Assembly (NCBI RefSeq): GCF_001830325.1
Contig: NZ_MHZG01000001.1
Location: forward strand, 62,001 to 126,000
Reading direction: 5' to 3'
Origin: Polynucleobacter sp. GWA2_45_21
GTDB taxonomy: Bacteria > Pseudomonadota > Gammaproteobacteria > Burkholderiales > Burkholderiaceae
Length of the DNA stretch: 64,000 nt
In this document: positions 28,468 through 37,100 of the stretch, one piece after another
Layout of the letters: each line of letters starts with the position of its first letter
How positions within the stretch are numbered: the first letter of the stretch is position 1
Translations under genes and position numbers: made by a program
Notes under the pieces: generated by a model
Told to the model about the DNA's origin: nothing
The model's database searches: none
Seen by the model: the letters and a program-made list of their open reading frames with translations, nothing else

Positions 28468-28501
28468 TTTATTTCCCCTATTCCAGTTATTTATATTCCA
28501 T

Positions 28502-30052
28502 ATGAACGATCAAGTGAACTCCAATCCCAATCAAGCTACTGAAGCTGTTGATGAAAATCACATCATTGCAGAGCGTCGCGAGAAACTAGCTAAGTTACGT
28601 GAAGGTGGAGTAGCGTTTCCAAATGACTTTGTGCCAACCCACTTAGCTGCAGATCTTCACACCCACTACGACAGCCTCACCAAAGAAGAATTAGCTGCTA
28701 AGAAGGTACATGTCAAAGTTGCCGGCCGCATGGTACTCAAGCGCGTCATGGGTAAAGCCAGCTTTGCGACTATTCAAGATCGTAGCGGTCAGATTCAGTT
28801 CTACATCAATGATGAAATCAGTGGTGCAGATACTCATGGTGCATTTAAGCACTGGGACATGGGCGACTTTATCTCTGCTGAAGGCAATTTATTCAAGACC
28901 AATAAGGGTGAGCTCTCAGTTGAATGCAGCAATCTACGCCTCCTGAGCAAATCGTTGCGCCCTCTTCCAGATAAGTTCCATGGCCTCTCAGATTTAGAGA
29001 CTAAGTATCGTCAGCGCTATGTTGATTTGATTGTGAATCCAGAGAGCCGCAATACTTTTAGAGCGCGTAGCAATACGATCGCCTCCTTGCGTCGCCATAT
29101 GCTAGATGCGGACTTCATGGAAGTTGAAACACCAATGCTCCACCCGATTCCTGGTGGCGCTACCGCTAAGCCATTTATTACGCATCACAATGCTTTAGAC
29201 ATGCAAATGTTCTTGCGTATTGCTCCAGAGCTCTACTTGAAGCGCTTGGTAGTAGGTGGTTTTGAGCGTGTCTTTGAAATCAATCGCAATTTCCGTAACG
29301 AAGGCGTTAGCCCACGTCACAATCCAGAATTTACGATGATGGAGTTCTATGCGGCCTATACCGATTACCGCTGGTTGATGGACTTCACAGAGGGTTTGAT
29401 TCGTGCGGCAGCGATTGATGCGCAAGGCACCGCTGTTCTGACTCACCAGGGCCGTGAACTCGATTTGAGCAAGCCATTCCAGCGCTTAACTATTACTGAA
29501 GCGATATTGAAGTATTGTGGCCAATCCAATAAGAGCTATGAGCCAGCCCAACTGGATGATGCTGCATTTATTCGTGCTGAATTGAAAAAAGGTGGTGAGA
29601 ACCCAGATTCCCCTACTCTCAAGAATGCCGGTATTGGCGCCCTTCAATTGGCTTTATTTGAATTGGTTGCCGAGTCACATCTCTGGGAGCCAACTTACAT
29701 CATTGATTACCCAATCGAAGTCAGCCCTCTTGCTCGTGAATCCGATACGCGTCCTGGCATTACTGAACGTTTTGAGTTGTTCATTACCGGACGTGAGATT
29801 GCCAATGGCTTCTCAGAGTTAAATGATGCCGAAGATCAGGCCAACCGCTTCCGCAAGCAAGTGGAGCAAAAAGAAGCAGGTGATGAAGAGGCGATGTACT
29901 TTGACCATGACTTCATTCGTGCACTTGAATATGGCATGCCTCCAACTGGTGGCTGCGGCATCGGTATTGACCGCTTAGTCATGCTATTGACTGATGCGCC
30001 CAATATTCGGGATGTGATTTTGTTCCCACATCTGCGTCGTGAAGAAGAGTAA
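28502..30052 (+). CDS. lysS: Lysyl-tRNA synthetase (class II)
   Basis: 516 residues. An N-terminal OB-fold anticodon-binding domain ([20 protein letters not shown]) is followed by the class II core with motif 1 ([20 protein letters not shown]), motif 2 ([20 protein letters not shown]) and motif 3 ([12 protein letters not shown]). It charges tRNA-Lys. It is probably co-transcribed with prfB and ends at a clear terminator. Confidence 0.96.
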   Translation: MNDQVNSNPNQATEAVDENHIIAERREKLAKLREGGVAFPNDFVPTHLAADLHTHYDSLTKEELAAKKVHVKVAGRMVLKRVMGKASFATIQDRSGQIQFYINDEISGADTHGAFKHWDMGDFISAEGNLFKTNKGELSVECSNLRLLSKSLRPLPDKFHGLSDLETKYRQRYVDLIVNPESRNTFRARSNTIASLRRHMLDADFMEVETPMLHPIPGGATAKPFITHHNALDMQMFLRIAPELYLKRLVVGGFERVFEINRNFRNEGVSPRHNPEFTMMEFYAAYTDYRWLMDFTEGLIRAAAIDAQGTAVLTHQGRELDLSKPFQRLTITEAILKYCGQSNKSYEPAQLDDAAFIRAELKKGGENPDSPTLKNAGIGALQLALFELVAESHLWEPTYIIDYPIEVSPLARESDTRPGITERFELFITGREIANGFSELNDAEDQANRFRKQVEQKEAGDEEAMYFDHDFIRALEYGMPPTGGCGIGIDRLVMLLTDAPNIRDVILFPHLRREEE

Positions 30053-30080
30053 TTAGCTCAAACTCTATTTCTAGAAATCA

Positions 30081-30114
30081 AAAAGCCGCAGGAATTAAAT
30101 TCTGCGGCTTTTTT
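30081..30114 (+). terminator. Intrinsic terminator after lysS
   Basis: Stem AAAAGCCGCAG / CTGCGGCTTTT with a short A/T loop and a T run. Confidence 0.9.
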
Positions 30115-30139
30115 CTTGCTTGCCTGGCTTTGCTTATCT

Positions 30140-30268
30140 TTACTCGCCTGCCGCAATTTTTTTCAAAAACATGCGTACAAAAAATATCGCCATGCCAATA
30201 ATAAACAGTATTACCGCCAAGCTGAGTTGACCAGCAAAAGTGCCAAACAATTCTTTAAATAAGACCAT
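30140..30268 (-). CDS. DUF3149-like single-pass membrane micro-protein
   Basis: A 42-residue protein: MVLFKELFGTFAGQL, then one transmembrane helix (AVILFIIGMAIFFVRMF), then a basic end (KKIAAGE). This fits the DUF3149 family of tiny membrane proteins seen in betaproteobacteria. The ATG at 30268 is preferred over 30274, because AGGAG lies six bases before it but directly abuts the first. Function unknown. It sits between the lysS terminator and the OsmC gene. Confidence 0.75.
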   Translation of the reverse strand: MVLFKELFGTFAGQLSLAVILFIIGMAIFFVRMFLKKIAAGE

Positions 30269-30348
30269 CTCCATCTCCTTTTAAATTTCCCAATACCACT
30301 TTAGGCTTTTCAAAAGGAGACTGTTTTGACCCAAATCAAAGGAAAGTC

Positions 30349-30801
30349 TTATATCACTGGATATAACTGCTGATTATTAGAGTCGATCACTGTCACATTA
30401 ACTGGAATACCCAGGCTAACGCTAGAAGATACGGTGCAGAAATCCTGAAACTGAGCCAATACTCGATCCAGGTTTTCTAAAGTTGCGCCTGGAACGCCAA
30501 TATGAATATCAACGTAGATCGCCAGAATACGTAAGCGGTTTTGTTCATTTCTACCAATCTCGCAACGCGCCTTGGTTTCTATCGGCTCTGGATTTTGCTT
30601 AAACTTTCTTAATGCGAATAGCAAGGAGTCAGACAAGCAATTGGCTACTCCAGCCAATAAAAACTGAGATGGCGTAGCACCTTGAGACCTTCCAAGGGGT
30701 GGCGGCTCATCGCCATAAACCGGATCACGTTCCTCGTTGTAATAAATAGCAAATTGATAAGCGGACTGTTGAACTAGTCTTACTGATGGGGATTCACTCA
30801 T
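30349..30801 (-). CDS. OsmC-family peroxiredoxin-like protein
   Basis: 150 residues with the two reactive Cys of the OsmC/Ohr superfamily (VANCLSDSLLFAL and DFCTVSSSV). The opening of the core (GATPSQFLLAGVANCL) is typical. Such proteins reduce organic or inorganic hydroperoxides in the cytoplasm. It runs in the same direction as the rhodanese gene upstream of it (40-base gap), so both may handle oxidised or sulfane sulfur species. Confidence 0.85.
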   Translation of the reverse strand: MSESPSVRLVQQSAYQFAIYYNEERDPVYGDEPPPLGRSQGATPSQFLLAGVANCLSDSLLFALRKFKQNPEPIETKARCEIGRNEQNRLRILAIYVDIHIGVPGATLENLDRVLAQFQDFCTVSSSVSLGIPVNVTVIDSNNQQLYPVI

Positions 30802-30841
30802 ATGAACTCCTTAAATGACTGTTTTTAAACAACATTAATGA

Positions 30842-31222
30842 CTACTCAAATACTACAGCTTCGGGCTTGGCAATTGGGTAACCTGCTTCGCTCCAAGCAT
30901 CAAAACCGCCGCCAATTGATTGGACATGTTGATATCCCATCTCACGCAAGGCTTTTGCAGCTAAGGCCGCCCTTCCACTTGTCTTGCAATAGAGCACAAT
31001 CTTTAAATCTCGAGCACTGAGTGCCGGATTGCCGCTTAACTTAAATTCCAGCATCCCTCTCGACATGTGGATGGCACCAGGAATATGGCCGCTCGCATAC
31101 TCATCCGCCTCACGGACGTCCAGCAAGATGTCTGCATTCTGAATTGCCTGCGGTGCATCTGCCAAGCTCACCTCTTTAATGCTACTCTTGGCGAGAGCGA
31201 CTAAATCATGCGCTGTTTTCAT
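30842..31222 (-). CDS. Rhodanese-like sulfurtransferase
   Basis: 126 residues with a single rhodanese domain: ILLDVREADEYASGHIPGAI, the active-site loop YCKTSGRAAL with Cys near residue 78, and GGFDAWSEAGYP at the end. No signal peptide. It would move sulfane sulfur from persulfides or thiosulfate to an acceptor. Its position beside OsmC and near sulfite reductase fits sulfur metabolism. Confidence 0.88.
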   Translation of the reverse strand: MKTAHDLVALAKSSIKEVSLADAPQAIQNADILLDVREADEYASGHIPGAIHMSRGMLEFKLSGNPALSARDLKIVLYCKTSGRAALAAKALREMGYQHVQSIGGGFDAWSEAGYPIAKPEAVVFE

Positions 31223-31269
31223 CTGAATTCCTTTTATTTACATTTAATAACATTATATATAAATATATA

Positions 31270-31755
31270 CTAATAGCAGCCTGGAATCAACTTTTTGACT
31301 CTGCGCTGATATTCTTTATATGCAGGAAAACGCTCTACCAGCCAAATCTCCTCCCTTCTCGCCTTGACATCAAATAAAACAAGCAAGGCAATTGCATAAG
31401 CCAAAACATAAACACCGGGGAAGATAAGCAACCAAGCAAAAGCTGCCAGAAGCACCCCAAAATATATTGGATGGCGCACATAACGATAGAGGCCAGACTG
31501 CACTAACTGCGCATTGTCTTTTGGGCATGGCAAGGGGGTAAGATTTTTACCAAGATTGATCACCGCAATAAGCATCACTAAGATTGAAATCAGACCAACC
31601 GAAATACCACAGGACAGAAAGATATTTTTGAGAGGCTCGGAAGTCAGTAAATCTGGCCCCCTAGGACCGAATAAAATCAAGCCAATCAGAATTGCCTGAA
31701 TCACGACATACCAAGCGCCGCGTTCAATAATAGATTTTGGAGCCAAGGTGTTCAT
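31270..31755 (-). CDS. Isoprenylcysteine carboxyl methyltransferase-like membrane protein
   Basis: 161 residues with about four transmembrane helices and the family signature GLYRYVRHPIYFGVLL followed by the ERFPAYKEYQRRV C-terminus. Bacterial members of this ICMT/PEMT-like group are S-adenosylmethionine-dependent methyltransferases of mostly unknown substrate. Alone on its strand, with AT-rich DNA between it and the rhodanese gene. Confidence 0.8.
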   Translation of the reverse strand: MNTLAPKSIIERGAWYVVIQAILIGLILFGPRGPDLLTSEPLKNIFLSCGISVGLISILVMLIAVINLGKNLTPLPCPKDNAQLVQSGLYRYVRHPIYFGVLLAAFAWLLIFPGVYVLAYAIALLVLFDVKARREEIWLVERFPAYKEYQRRVKKLIPGCY

Positions 31756-31928
31756 TACTAAAGCCTTACGGGGAGCATGTCACAGTCTACCCTTAACAGC
31801 AGGTGATGGCTATCTCAAATGTCTCGTTCGGTTTAAAGACAATCACCCTGTTATCACGGTATTAAAGACACTTAATGAAATTCAGGGTAAGCTTTGAAAC
31901 ATAAAAGAATCTCCATCAGAAGGATTGC

Positions 31929-32291
31929 ATGAAAGCTCTCATTTTATTTGGCCACGGCGCCCGTGATGCTCGCTGGCGTGAGCCATTTGACCGCTTAAAG
32001 GAAAAATGGGTGGCACAGCGTTCCAATGTATTGGTTGGGCTCGCCTTTTTAGAGCTGATGGAGCCTAGCCTCGAGATGGCAGTAAGTTCTTTAGTATCCA
32101 AGGGCGCCAAAGAAATAACGGTTCTGCCCGTCTTTTTTGGACAGGGCGGCCACTTACGTAATGACTTTCCTACCCTACTCGCCGCTTGTCGTGAAAAATT
32201 TCCTCAAATTACTTTAAGCACTACGCCGGCAGTCGGTGAGGACGAGGCTGTTTTGCAGTCCATCATTGAGTACGCTACAAGAGTCATCTAA
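31929..32291 (+). CDS. CbiX/SirB-type chelatase
   Basis: 120 residues, the short single-domain form of the CbiX/SirB chelatases: ALILFGHGARDARW with the metal-binding His, then TVLPVFFGQGGHLRNDFP with the second His. It inserts iron or cobalt into sirohydrochlorin. Next to cobA and cysI the likely job is the final step of sirohaem synthesis for sulfite reductase. Its 3' end overlaps the convergent cobA gene by 78 bases. Confidence 0.85.
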   Translation: MKALILFGHGARDARWREPFDRLKEKWVAQRSNVLVGLAFLELMEPSLEMAVSSLVSKGAKEITVLPVFFGQGGHLRNDFPTLLAACREKFPQITLSTTPAVGEDEAVLQSIIEYATRVI

Positions 32292-33074
32292 CTCCGAGGA
32301 CAATACTTGTTGCTTCTGTCTTAACGCTTCGCCAATCATAATTAAAGCTGGCGAAGCAGCATTAAACCACCCATTTGCTTCACCATTCGCCAATCGACCA
32401 AGAGTACTGGACCAATGACGTTCATTCTTGGTGCTGACGGCCTCCAGAATATGGACAGGCGTCCCATCATCGTGCTTGGCATCACTCTCAATTAATTGCT
32501 TGGCAATACTTGTTGCATCTTTACGCCCCATGTAATACACCAAGGTATCTGCATTGGGTTGCGCTAGAGGGGCATGTTCTGATTTTGAAGGATTATCGCC
32601 GTCTGAGTCTTGCCCTTGCGCTACAGTGACAAAAGCTACACTTCTACTAACGCCTCGCAAGGTGAGTGATTGCTGCATGGAGGCAGCCCCAGCTAAAGCG
32701 GCAGTGATGCCAGGCACCACTTCCACCTCAATACCAGCTAGCTTGAGTGCTTGGATTTCTTCATCAGCACGACCAAACATCATCGGGTCGCCACCTTTTA
32801 ACCTAATAATGATTTGATGTTTTTTTGCCGCATCCACTAAGCGCTTATTAATAAAATGCTGTGCGGAAGAAAGCTTGCCGCAACGCTTGCCTACAGCTAC
32901 TTTAGTTGCCTGAGGGCAAAGCTCCAACATTGTTGGATCCACCAAAGCATCGTGAAACACGATGTCCGCCTGCGCCAATAATCTTGCACCACGCAAAGTG
33001 ATGAGGTCTGCAGCCCCGGGGCCTGCCCCGACTAAAAAAACCTTACCAAGTTCTGGAGTGTGAGTTGTAGACAT
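32214..33074 (-). CDS. cobA: Uroporphyrinogen-III C-methyltransferase
   Basis: 286 residues of the SUMT family: FLVGAGPGAADLITLRGARL at the start, RLKGGDPMMFGRADEE for substrate binding, EVVPGITAALAGAA, then YYMGRKDATSIAKQL. It methylates uroporphyrinogen III twice to precorrin-2, feeding sirohaem and B12 synthesis. It follows the DUF934 gene by 20 bases in the cysI operon. The C-terminus is extended over the convergent chelatase gene. Confidence 0.92.
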   Translation of the reverse strand: MSTTHTPELGKVFLVGAGPGAADLITLRGARLLAQADIVFHDALVDPTMLELCPQATKVAVGKRCGKLSSAQHFINKRLVDAAKKHQIIIRLKGGDPMMFGRADEEIQALKLAGIEVEVVPGITAALAGAASMQQSLTLRGVSRSVAFVTVAQGQDSDGDNPSKSEHAPLAQPNADTLVYYMGRKDATSIAKQLIESDAKHDDGTPVHILEAVSTKNERHWSSTLGRLANGEANGWFNAASPALIMIGEALRQKQQVLSSELDDSCSVLNDGLQNSLVLTDCRRSA

Positions 33075-33094
33075 TCGCTGTTTCTGTAAGGAGT

Positions 33095-33637
33095 TTATGC
33101 AATAGTGGCGCGTTGATCGCGCCAGCTGTTTTGCGTCACCACCGAAAAAAGATCAAACTGCTTGAGAGCAATATTGAGGTTTTGATCGGGGCGTAATTCA
33201 AAGGCATCAAAGCCAACCCGTGCACCTTGTAAGAGCTGATCAATCAAGACATCGCCAATGGCACGCACCTCACCCTGCCACTCAAAGCGATCTCTTAGTA
33301 GAGCGGCAGTACTAAAGCTTCTACCATCCCTAAAAATAGGGAAATGCGCCCCAACCACCGGCCAGAGTGATTTGCCCTCTTCAATGATTTCAGAGTGCTT
33401 CAGAATGTCATCATCGGCAGCAAACCAAACGCCAATCTCGCCTTTACCTGCTCTACTGGCTACATCAGCGTTCTTGTGATGTGTAATCCACCAATGGAAT
33501 GGCACTAGAACCTTACGAAATCCATGCTCCAAATCTGGAATGCCGCCTTCATCGCGCTCGCCATCCCATACCTGCCAATCATTGGCAATCAAAGTTGGCT
33601 TTCCGCCTTTAGGGTAATAAATAATCTGCTGGTTCAT
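33095..33637 (-). CDS. DUF934 protein of the sulfite reductase operon
   Basis: 180 residues from the ATG at 33637 (a longer frame into cysI is unlikely). Conserved DUF934 pieces include WQVWDGERDEGG, VPFHWWITH, FPIFRDGRSFSTAALLRDRF and a C-terminal DAFELRPDQN. This family almost always sits next to cysI in proteobacteria and is needed for, or assists, sulfite reduction, perhaps in electron delivery; the exact role is not established to my knowledge. It begins 14 bases after the cysI stop. Confidence 0.88.
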   Translation of the reverse strand: MNQQIIYYPKGGKPTLIANDWQVWDGERDEGGIPDLEHGFRKVLVPFHWWITHHKNADVASRAGKGEIGVWFAADDDILKHSEIIEEGKSLWPVVGAHFPIFRDGRSFSTAALLRDRFEWQGEVRAIGDVLIDQLLQGARVGFDAFELRPDQNLNIALKQFDLFSVVTQNSWRDQRATIA

Positions 33638-33650
33638 AGTGTTTTTGTAA

Positions 33651-35378
33651 TTAGACCGCTGCGCCCTTGGAGGGTTTGCCATTATTTTTATAGGCGGCTT
33701 CCTTAAATGGGATCACACCCAATCTGCGATAGGTCTCAATAAAAGGTTCGTCAGTTGAGCGTTGTTCTACATAAGTGTTAATGATGCTGGTCATCACATC
33801 CGGAATCTCATTAGCGTAGAAAGAAGGTCCAATGACTTTTCCGATAGAAGCATCATTACCTTGATCACCACCTAAAGTAATCTGATACCACTCTTCGCCA
33901 TCCTTATCGACACCTAGAACCCCAATGTTGCCGACATGATGGTGGCCGCAGGAATTAATACAGCCAGAAATATTCAAACTAATATCACCTAAGTCATGCA
34001 AATAATCCAAGTCATCAAATCGCTCTTGTATAGCTTTAGCTATCGGTAGCGATTTAGCGTTAGCGAGCGAGCAGAAGTCACCGCCTGGGCAAGCAATGAT
34101 ATCTGTGAGTAAGCCAATATTAGGCAGTACTAAATTATAGTTTTTAGCGGCTCGCCAAAGATTCAATAGCTCTGCTTGCTCCACATCAGCTAAAACCAAA
34201 TTTTGTTCATGCGTTACACGAAGTTCACCAAAACTATATTGGTCGGCTAAGTCAGCGATGGCATTCATTTGCGCGCTAGTGGCATCGCCAGGAGCCGCAG
34301 TACCATGGGGCTTGAGCGACAGAATGACTGAGGCATAACCAGGTACTTGGTGCGGCTTGACGTTGCGCCCCAACCAGCGAGTAAATGCAATCCTCTCATT
34401 GGCATCTAGCTTTGATTGAGCATGAGACTGCAATTGCTCTTCACTGATTGCTGGAAGTGTTTTGTAGCTTGGCTTGGTAAAGTGCTTGGCGACACGCTCC
34501 CACTCAGCTTGTGTGAAGTTATCTTTACCCTGCTTAGTTGCATTATGCAGTTGAGCCCACTCACCCTCTACTTGCCGTGCGAATTCTTCTGGACCCAAAG
34601 CCTTGACCAAAATCTTGATCCGAGCCTTGTACAGATTGTCACGTCGACCAAATCGGTTATAGACCCGTAAAAGCGCTGTTAAGTAACTAGGTAGAACCTG
34701 CCACGGAACATTCTGCTTGATGAGCGAACCCAGAATCGGAGTGCGTCCCATGCCACCACCAGCATAGATATTTGCTGTCAACTCACCATTATTGATGTCG
34801 GGATTTTTCTGGAGCTCAATGCCGACATCATGACAAAGCAATACGGTGCGATCTTCTTTGGCACCATTAATTGCAAATTTGAACTTACGTGGCAGGTGAG
34901 CAAACTCGGGATGCAGTGTTGACCATTGACGGAGTAATTCACAGATAGGTCTTGGGTCGATGTATTCATCGGCAGCCACTCCAGCAAATGCATCGCTAGT
35001 AATGTTGCGAATACAGTTACCTGAGGTTTGGATAGCATGCATCTCGACTTTGGCTAGCTCAGCCAAGATATCGGGAGTTTGTTCCAGCTCTACCCAGTTA
35101 AATTGAATATTTTGACGAGTTGTAAAGTGGCCATAACCACGGTCATACTTATCTGCAATGAAAGCGAGGGTGCGTAACTGTCTTGCACTCAACAAGCCAT
35201 ATGGAATAGCAACGCGCAACATGTAAGCATGGCGCTGATGGTAGAGGCCGTTTTGTAGTCGGAGCGGGCGGAATTCTTCTTCAGCGAGAGTGCCGTTAAG
35301 GCGACGCTCAACCTGGTCTCGAAATTGGGTAACCCGCTGATCTACCAGCGTTTGGTCAATATGGTCGTATTTATACAT
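33651..35378 (-). CDS. cysI: Sulfite reductase haemoprotein subunit
   Basis: 575 residues with two ferredoxin-like/sirohaem half domains (FTTRQNIQFNWVELEQTPDI; VTHEQNLVLADVEQAEL). The four cysteines that bind the coupled [4Fe-4S]-sirohaem are in CPGGDFC and SGCINSC. It reduces sulfite to sulfide with six electrons. No flavoprotein subunit (CysJ) lies nearby, so electrons probably come from a ferredoxin, consistent with the ferredoxin-NADP reductase gene close by. The ATG at 35378 is preferred to a GTG nine bases upstream. Confidence 0.93.
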   Translation of the reverse strand: MYKYDHIDQTLVDQRVTQFRDQVERRLNGTLAEEEFRPLRLQNGLYHQRHAYMLRVAIPYGLLSARQLRTLAFIADKYDRGYGHFTTRQNIQFNWVELEQTPDILAELAKVEMHAIQTSGNCIRNITSDAFAGVAADEYIDPRPICELLRQWSTLHPEFAHLPRKFKFAINGAKEDRTVLLCHDVGIELQKNPDINNGELTANIYAGGGMGRTPILGSLIKQNVPWQVLPSYLTALLRVYNRFGRRDNLYKARIKILVKALGPEEFARQVEGEWAQLHNATKQGKDNFTQAEWERVAKHFTKPSYKTLPAISEEQLQSHAQSKLDANERIAFTRWLGRNVKPHQVPGYASVILSLKPHGTAAPGDATSAQMNAIADLADQYSFGELRVTHEQNLVLADVEQAELLNLWRAAKNYNLVLPNIGLLTDIIACPGGDFCSLANAKSLPIAKAIQERFDDLDYLHDLGDISLNISGCINSCGHHHVGNIGVLGVDKDGEEWYQITLGGDQGNDASIGKVIGPSFYANEIPDVMTSIINTYVEQRSTDEPFIETYRRLGVIPFKEAAYKNNGKPSKGAAV

Positions 35379-35432
35379 AGCCTGCACATTGTCTAGTTAT
35401 AGTCATATTTCAACAAATAATTAAATGTAGAA

Positions 35433-35458
35433 TCTATATATCTTTATAGATATATAGA
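35433..35458. promoter_or_regulatory. AT-rich palindrome upstream of cysI
   Basis: TCTATATATC-tttata-GATATATAGA, ten-base perfect arms, about 55 bases before the cysI start. A near copy lies at 36806-36832 and a half site (TATATCTATAGAA) at about 35930 before the reductase gene, suggesting a shared regulator site. Confidence 0.6.
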
Positions 35459-35570
35459 AACTTCCTGCTCAACTAGCCAAAGGCAGCAGACAGGAAGAGA
35501 TTGGAATTTAGAGTTAGACGCTAAATTCTGAGAGGTCCTTATGCATGGACAGGTCCACAACCTACTTCGA

Positions 35571-35843
35571 TTAGTAAGTAATGGCCTTTTCAAAAGCCTC
35601 ATCAACATCAGCTTGATCTTGCGCAAATACATGCTGAACAATCAAAAACACTCCCGAAAAAAAGCTAACGCAGACTAATAAACCAAAGGCATGGAATTGA
35701 TTGAGGCCATTTTGATTAAGCACTTCAAGATAGCTAGCACTCTCCAGAGCAAGGTAAGTCGATAGACTCAAAAGGGCCAAACCCAGCAAAACTCTGGTTA
35801 AGGCTAAAAATAAAGATTTTTCGCTTGATGGCTTTGTGGACAT
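35571..35843 (-). CDS. Small membrane protein between cysI and fpr
   Basis: 90 residues with two transmembrane helices (LTRVLLGLALLSLSTYLAL and AFGLLVCVSFFSGVFLIVQH) and an acidic C-terminus (AQDQADVDEAFEKAITY). No family recognised. It lies upstream of cysI on the same strand, about 110 bases before the cysI palindrome, and may be a separate transcript. Confidence 0.65.
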   Translation of the reverse strand: MSTKPSSEKSLFLALTRVLLGLALLSLSTYLALESASYLEVLNQNGLNQFHAFGLLVCVSFFSGVFLIVQHVFAQDQADVDEAFEKAITY

Positions 35844-35994
35844 AAGACTTCCTTCAAATAGGTACAGGAGGATCTTATGGGCTTGGCGTTTATAAGTAAA
35901 AGAATCCCTTTTTATAAGCTAAATACTTTTATATCTATAGAACCACACTCAGAATGAGGATAATTAAGGTTTACACCTCACTCATCAAGTATTT

Positions 35995-36771
35995 ATGGCA
36001 GCCTATAACACTGAAACCGTACTCACTGTTCATCATTGGAACGACACCCTCTTTAGCTTCACCACCACTAGAAACAAAGGCTTACGCTTTCGTAGCGGGC
36101 ATTTTCTGATGATTGGCTTAGAGGTTGAAGGAAAGCCTTTGGTGAGGGCTTATAGCGTTGCTAGCCCAAATTACGAAGAACACTTAGAGTTCTTGAGCAT
36201 CAAAGTTCAAGATGGTCCCCTCACCTCACGCCTTCAGAAAATTCAGGTAGGCGATCCTATTTTGGTGAGCGAGAAATCTGTTGGCACCTTGGTCATTGAT
36301 GACTTAAATCCAGGCAAACATCTCTACTTATTTAGTACGGGTACAGGCCTAGCGCCATTCATGAGCATCATTCGTGATCCAGATACTTATGAGAAGTTTG
36401 AAAAAGTCGTTCTCATTCATGGTGTACGTTTAGTGAGCGAACTGGCTTATGGTGATTACATTAAGAATGAGCTCACTCAAGATGAATACATTGGTGAGAT
36501 CATTCGTGAAAAATTGATCTACTACCCAACTGTTACACGCGAAGCATTCAAACACACCGGCAGGCTAACTACCGCCATTGAATCTGGCCAACTCTTTAAA
36601 GATATTGGTTTGCCACCCCTAGATCCAGCAGTAGATCGCGCGATGATCTGTGGCAGCCCCTCTATGCTCAAAGAGACCGCAGAGATGCTCGATGCTAAAG
36701 GATTCAAAGTCTCCCCAAGCTTGGGGCAATTAGGTGACTATGTATTTGAACGTGCATTCGTAGAGAAGTAA
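35995..36771 (+). CDS. fpr: Ferredoxin-NADP reductase
   Basis: 258 residues. The FAD-binding motif RAYSVASPNYEEHLEF and the NADP-binding STGTGLAPFMSIIRD and CGSPSMLKETAEML are clear; the chain ends VFERAFVEK. It passes electrons between NADPH and ferredoxin or flavodoxin. Divergent from the cysI side and flanked by the same palindrome type, it is the likely electron source for the CysI lacking CysJ. Confidence 0.92.
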   Translation: MAAYNTETVLTVHHWNDTLFSFTTTRNKGLRFRSGHFLMIGLEVEGKPLVRAYSVASPNYEEHLEFLSIKVQDGPLTSRLQKIQVGDPILVSEKSVGTLVIDDLNPGKHLYLFSTGTGLAPFMSIIRDPDTYEKFEKVVLIHGVRLVSELAYGDYIKNELTQDEYIGEIIREKLIYYPTVTREAFKHTGRLTTAIESGQLFKDIGLPPLDPAVDRAMICGSPSMLKETAEMLDAKGFKVSPSLGQLGDYVFERAFVEK

Positions 36772-36805
36772 TCTATCTTATATAGCTAAAAGTAATTTAT
36801 TTATA

Positions 36806-36832
36806 TCTATATATTCCTTGTGGATATATAGA
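36806..36832. promoter_or_regulatory. Second copy of the AT-rich palindrome
   Basis: TCTATATAT-tccttgtgg-ATATATAGA, nine-base arms, upstream of the 55-residue gene. Confidence 0.55.
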
Positions 36833-36834
36833 CC

Positions 36835-36871
36835 CCTTGGTAAATTATCATTAACGAGATATTTACCAAGG
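36835..36871. promoter_or_regulatory. Inverted repeat upstream of a small gene
   Basis: CCTTGGTAAAT-n15-ATTTACCAAGG, eleven-base perfect arms, ending nine bases before the ATG at 36881 and just before its ribosome site. It could be an operator or an RNA hairpin controlling translation. Confidence 0.6.
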
Positions 36872-36880
36872 AATAAAGAG

Positions 36881-37048
36881 ATGTCACCCGTACGCGAGCA
36901 TTACAACCCAATCATTACTAAACTTCTGAAAGAGCACGATCAGTTGCCACATGAAAATGTAGCGGAACGGAAGAGTTTTCAACGCAGAATTTTATTCCTG
37001 ATGACGACCATCAAGATGGAAGAGTTTGAAAGCGCGTACTTATCCTAA
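36881..37048 (+). CDS. Small hypothetical protein (55 aa)
   Basis: The ATG at 36881 has an AAAGAG ribosome site. The protein is helical and charged (PIITKLLKEHDQLPHENVAE, RILFLMTTIKMEEFESAYLS) with no recognised motif. Two stacked inverted repeats lie directly upstream, which argues for a regulated real gene. Function unknown. Confidence 0.55.
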   Translation: MSPVREHYNPIITKLLKEHDQLPHENVAERKSFQRRILFLMTTIKMEEFESAYLS

Positions 37049-37100
37049 GAAAAATTACCCACCAATGGAGTCTCGATTTTATTGAATTCCATTAAGCCCA

